Below are positions 63,905-64,000 of a DNA stretch of 64,000 bases, in pieces (position 1 is the first letter of the stretch; each line of letters opens with the position of its first letter). The stretch covers positions 186,001 through 250,000 of the forward strand of contig CAWKPE010000012.1 of the NCBI GenBank assembly GCA_963851385.1. The letters are read 5' to 3'. This DNA is from CAWEFA01 sp963851385. Lineage in GTDB: Bacteria; Bacteroidota; Bacteroidia; Bacteroidales; DTGW01. The notes below the pieces were generated by a model. That model saw nothing but the letters and a program-made list of their open reading frames with translations, ran no database searches and had not been told where the DNA came from. A program made the translations under genes and the position numbers.

Positions 63905-64000
63905 TGCCGACATTTCTCTTCGACAAAACCATATTTGGTCCGGTAATTAGCCGGCGACTCGGAATTTCCCTGGGGATAAATCTTTTGCCCAATACCAGGA
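63905..64000 (+). CDS. radical SAM protein, N-terminal part only
   Basis: The frame starts at ATG 63905 and runs off the window end after 32 codons. The visible MPTFLFDKTIFGPVISRRLG and SLGINLLPNTR are a close match to the beginning of a group of Bacteroidota radical SAM proteins, in which a CxxxCxYC cluster motif follows. That motif lies outside the window, so the call depends on the beginning only. Confidence 0.6.

Noticed and set aside
1..64000. tRNA, rRNA, CRISPR arrays, insertion sequences or prophage genes
   Set aside because: No cloverleaf-like T-arm context, no spaced direct repeats and no transposase or phage protein were recognised on reading both strands.

Overview
The window looks like a chromosomal piece of an AT-rich Bacteroidota bacterium, probably close to Bacteroidales. 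This rests on the gene orders dut / TPR / DUF4292 / EnvC-like / RsbW-like / ybeY / mnmG / apt / uvrC and rpoN-PAP2-like-Usp, a secreted fucosidase with a type IX secretion (T9SS) sorting domain, DUF4292 and DUF4296 lipoproteins, and -7 elements of the form TAnnTTTG before several genes. I see no rRNA, tRNA, CRISPR array, insertion sequence or prophage.

Layout. 0-8.4 kb: S41 processing protease, polA, a polyprenyl diphosphate synthase, uvrC and apt. 8.4-9.1 kb: a very AT-rich stretch without an intact gene that ends in a 30-bp perfect palindrome whose 16-bp core is a parS-type ParB site, just downstream of mnmG. 9.1-15.9 kb: a minus-strand housekeeping run (mnmG, ybeY, RsbW-like ATPase, EnvC-like M23 protein, DUF4292 lipoprotein, TPR lipoprotein, dut), much of it broken by small indels. 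16-23.7 kb: pheS, OsmC-like protein, ruvB, nadA, rpiB, an Rrf2 regulator, hemW, lgt and a DUF2378-like protein. 23.9-30.4 kb: Ig-like lipoprotein, CDF metal transporter, trpS, rbfA, a methyltransferase and a LolC/E-type permease, nearly all with frameshifts. 30.4-45.3 kb: a complete minus-strand complex I operon, nuoA-B-CD-E-F-G-H-I-J-K-L-M-N, with nuoC and nuoD fused and every frame intact. 45.6-48.8 kb: Dabb protein, CPBP-family membrane protein, NAD-dependent epimerase, small membrane protein and a NUMOD4/HNH endonuclease. 49-52.7 kb: pstSCAB without phoU. 52.7-64 kb: ygiD-like dioxygenase, DinB-like protein, GH29 fucosidase, Usp, PAP2-like protein, rpoN, asnS, a ComF-like protein, DUF4296 lipoprotein, an amidohydrolase and the start of a radical SAM gene.

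The genes are those of a respiring, free-living cell: proton-pumping NADH oxidation (Nuo), oxyanion uptake (Pst), lipoprotein maturation and sorting (Lgt and the LolC/E-type permease), cell-wall hydrolase control (EnvC-like), DNA repair (PolA, UvrC, RuvB) and glycan use (GH29 exported by T9SS).

A striking pattern is that 1-2 bp frame breaks cluster at about 6.5-16.3, 24-30.3 and 59.8-61.7 kb, hitting essential genes (pheS, trpS, asnS), while the roughly 29 kb between 30.4 and 59.4 kb has none. I read these mostly as uncorrected sequence errors, not true pseudogenes, so the broken genes are listed over their full inferred extents. The most interesting non-coding signals are the parS-like palindrome beside mnmG and a terminator-like hairpin buried in the coding sequence of ybeY.
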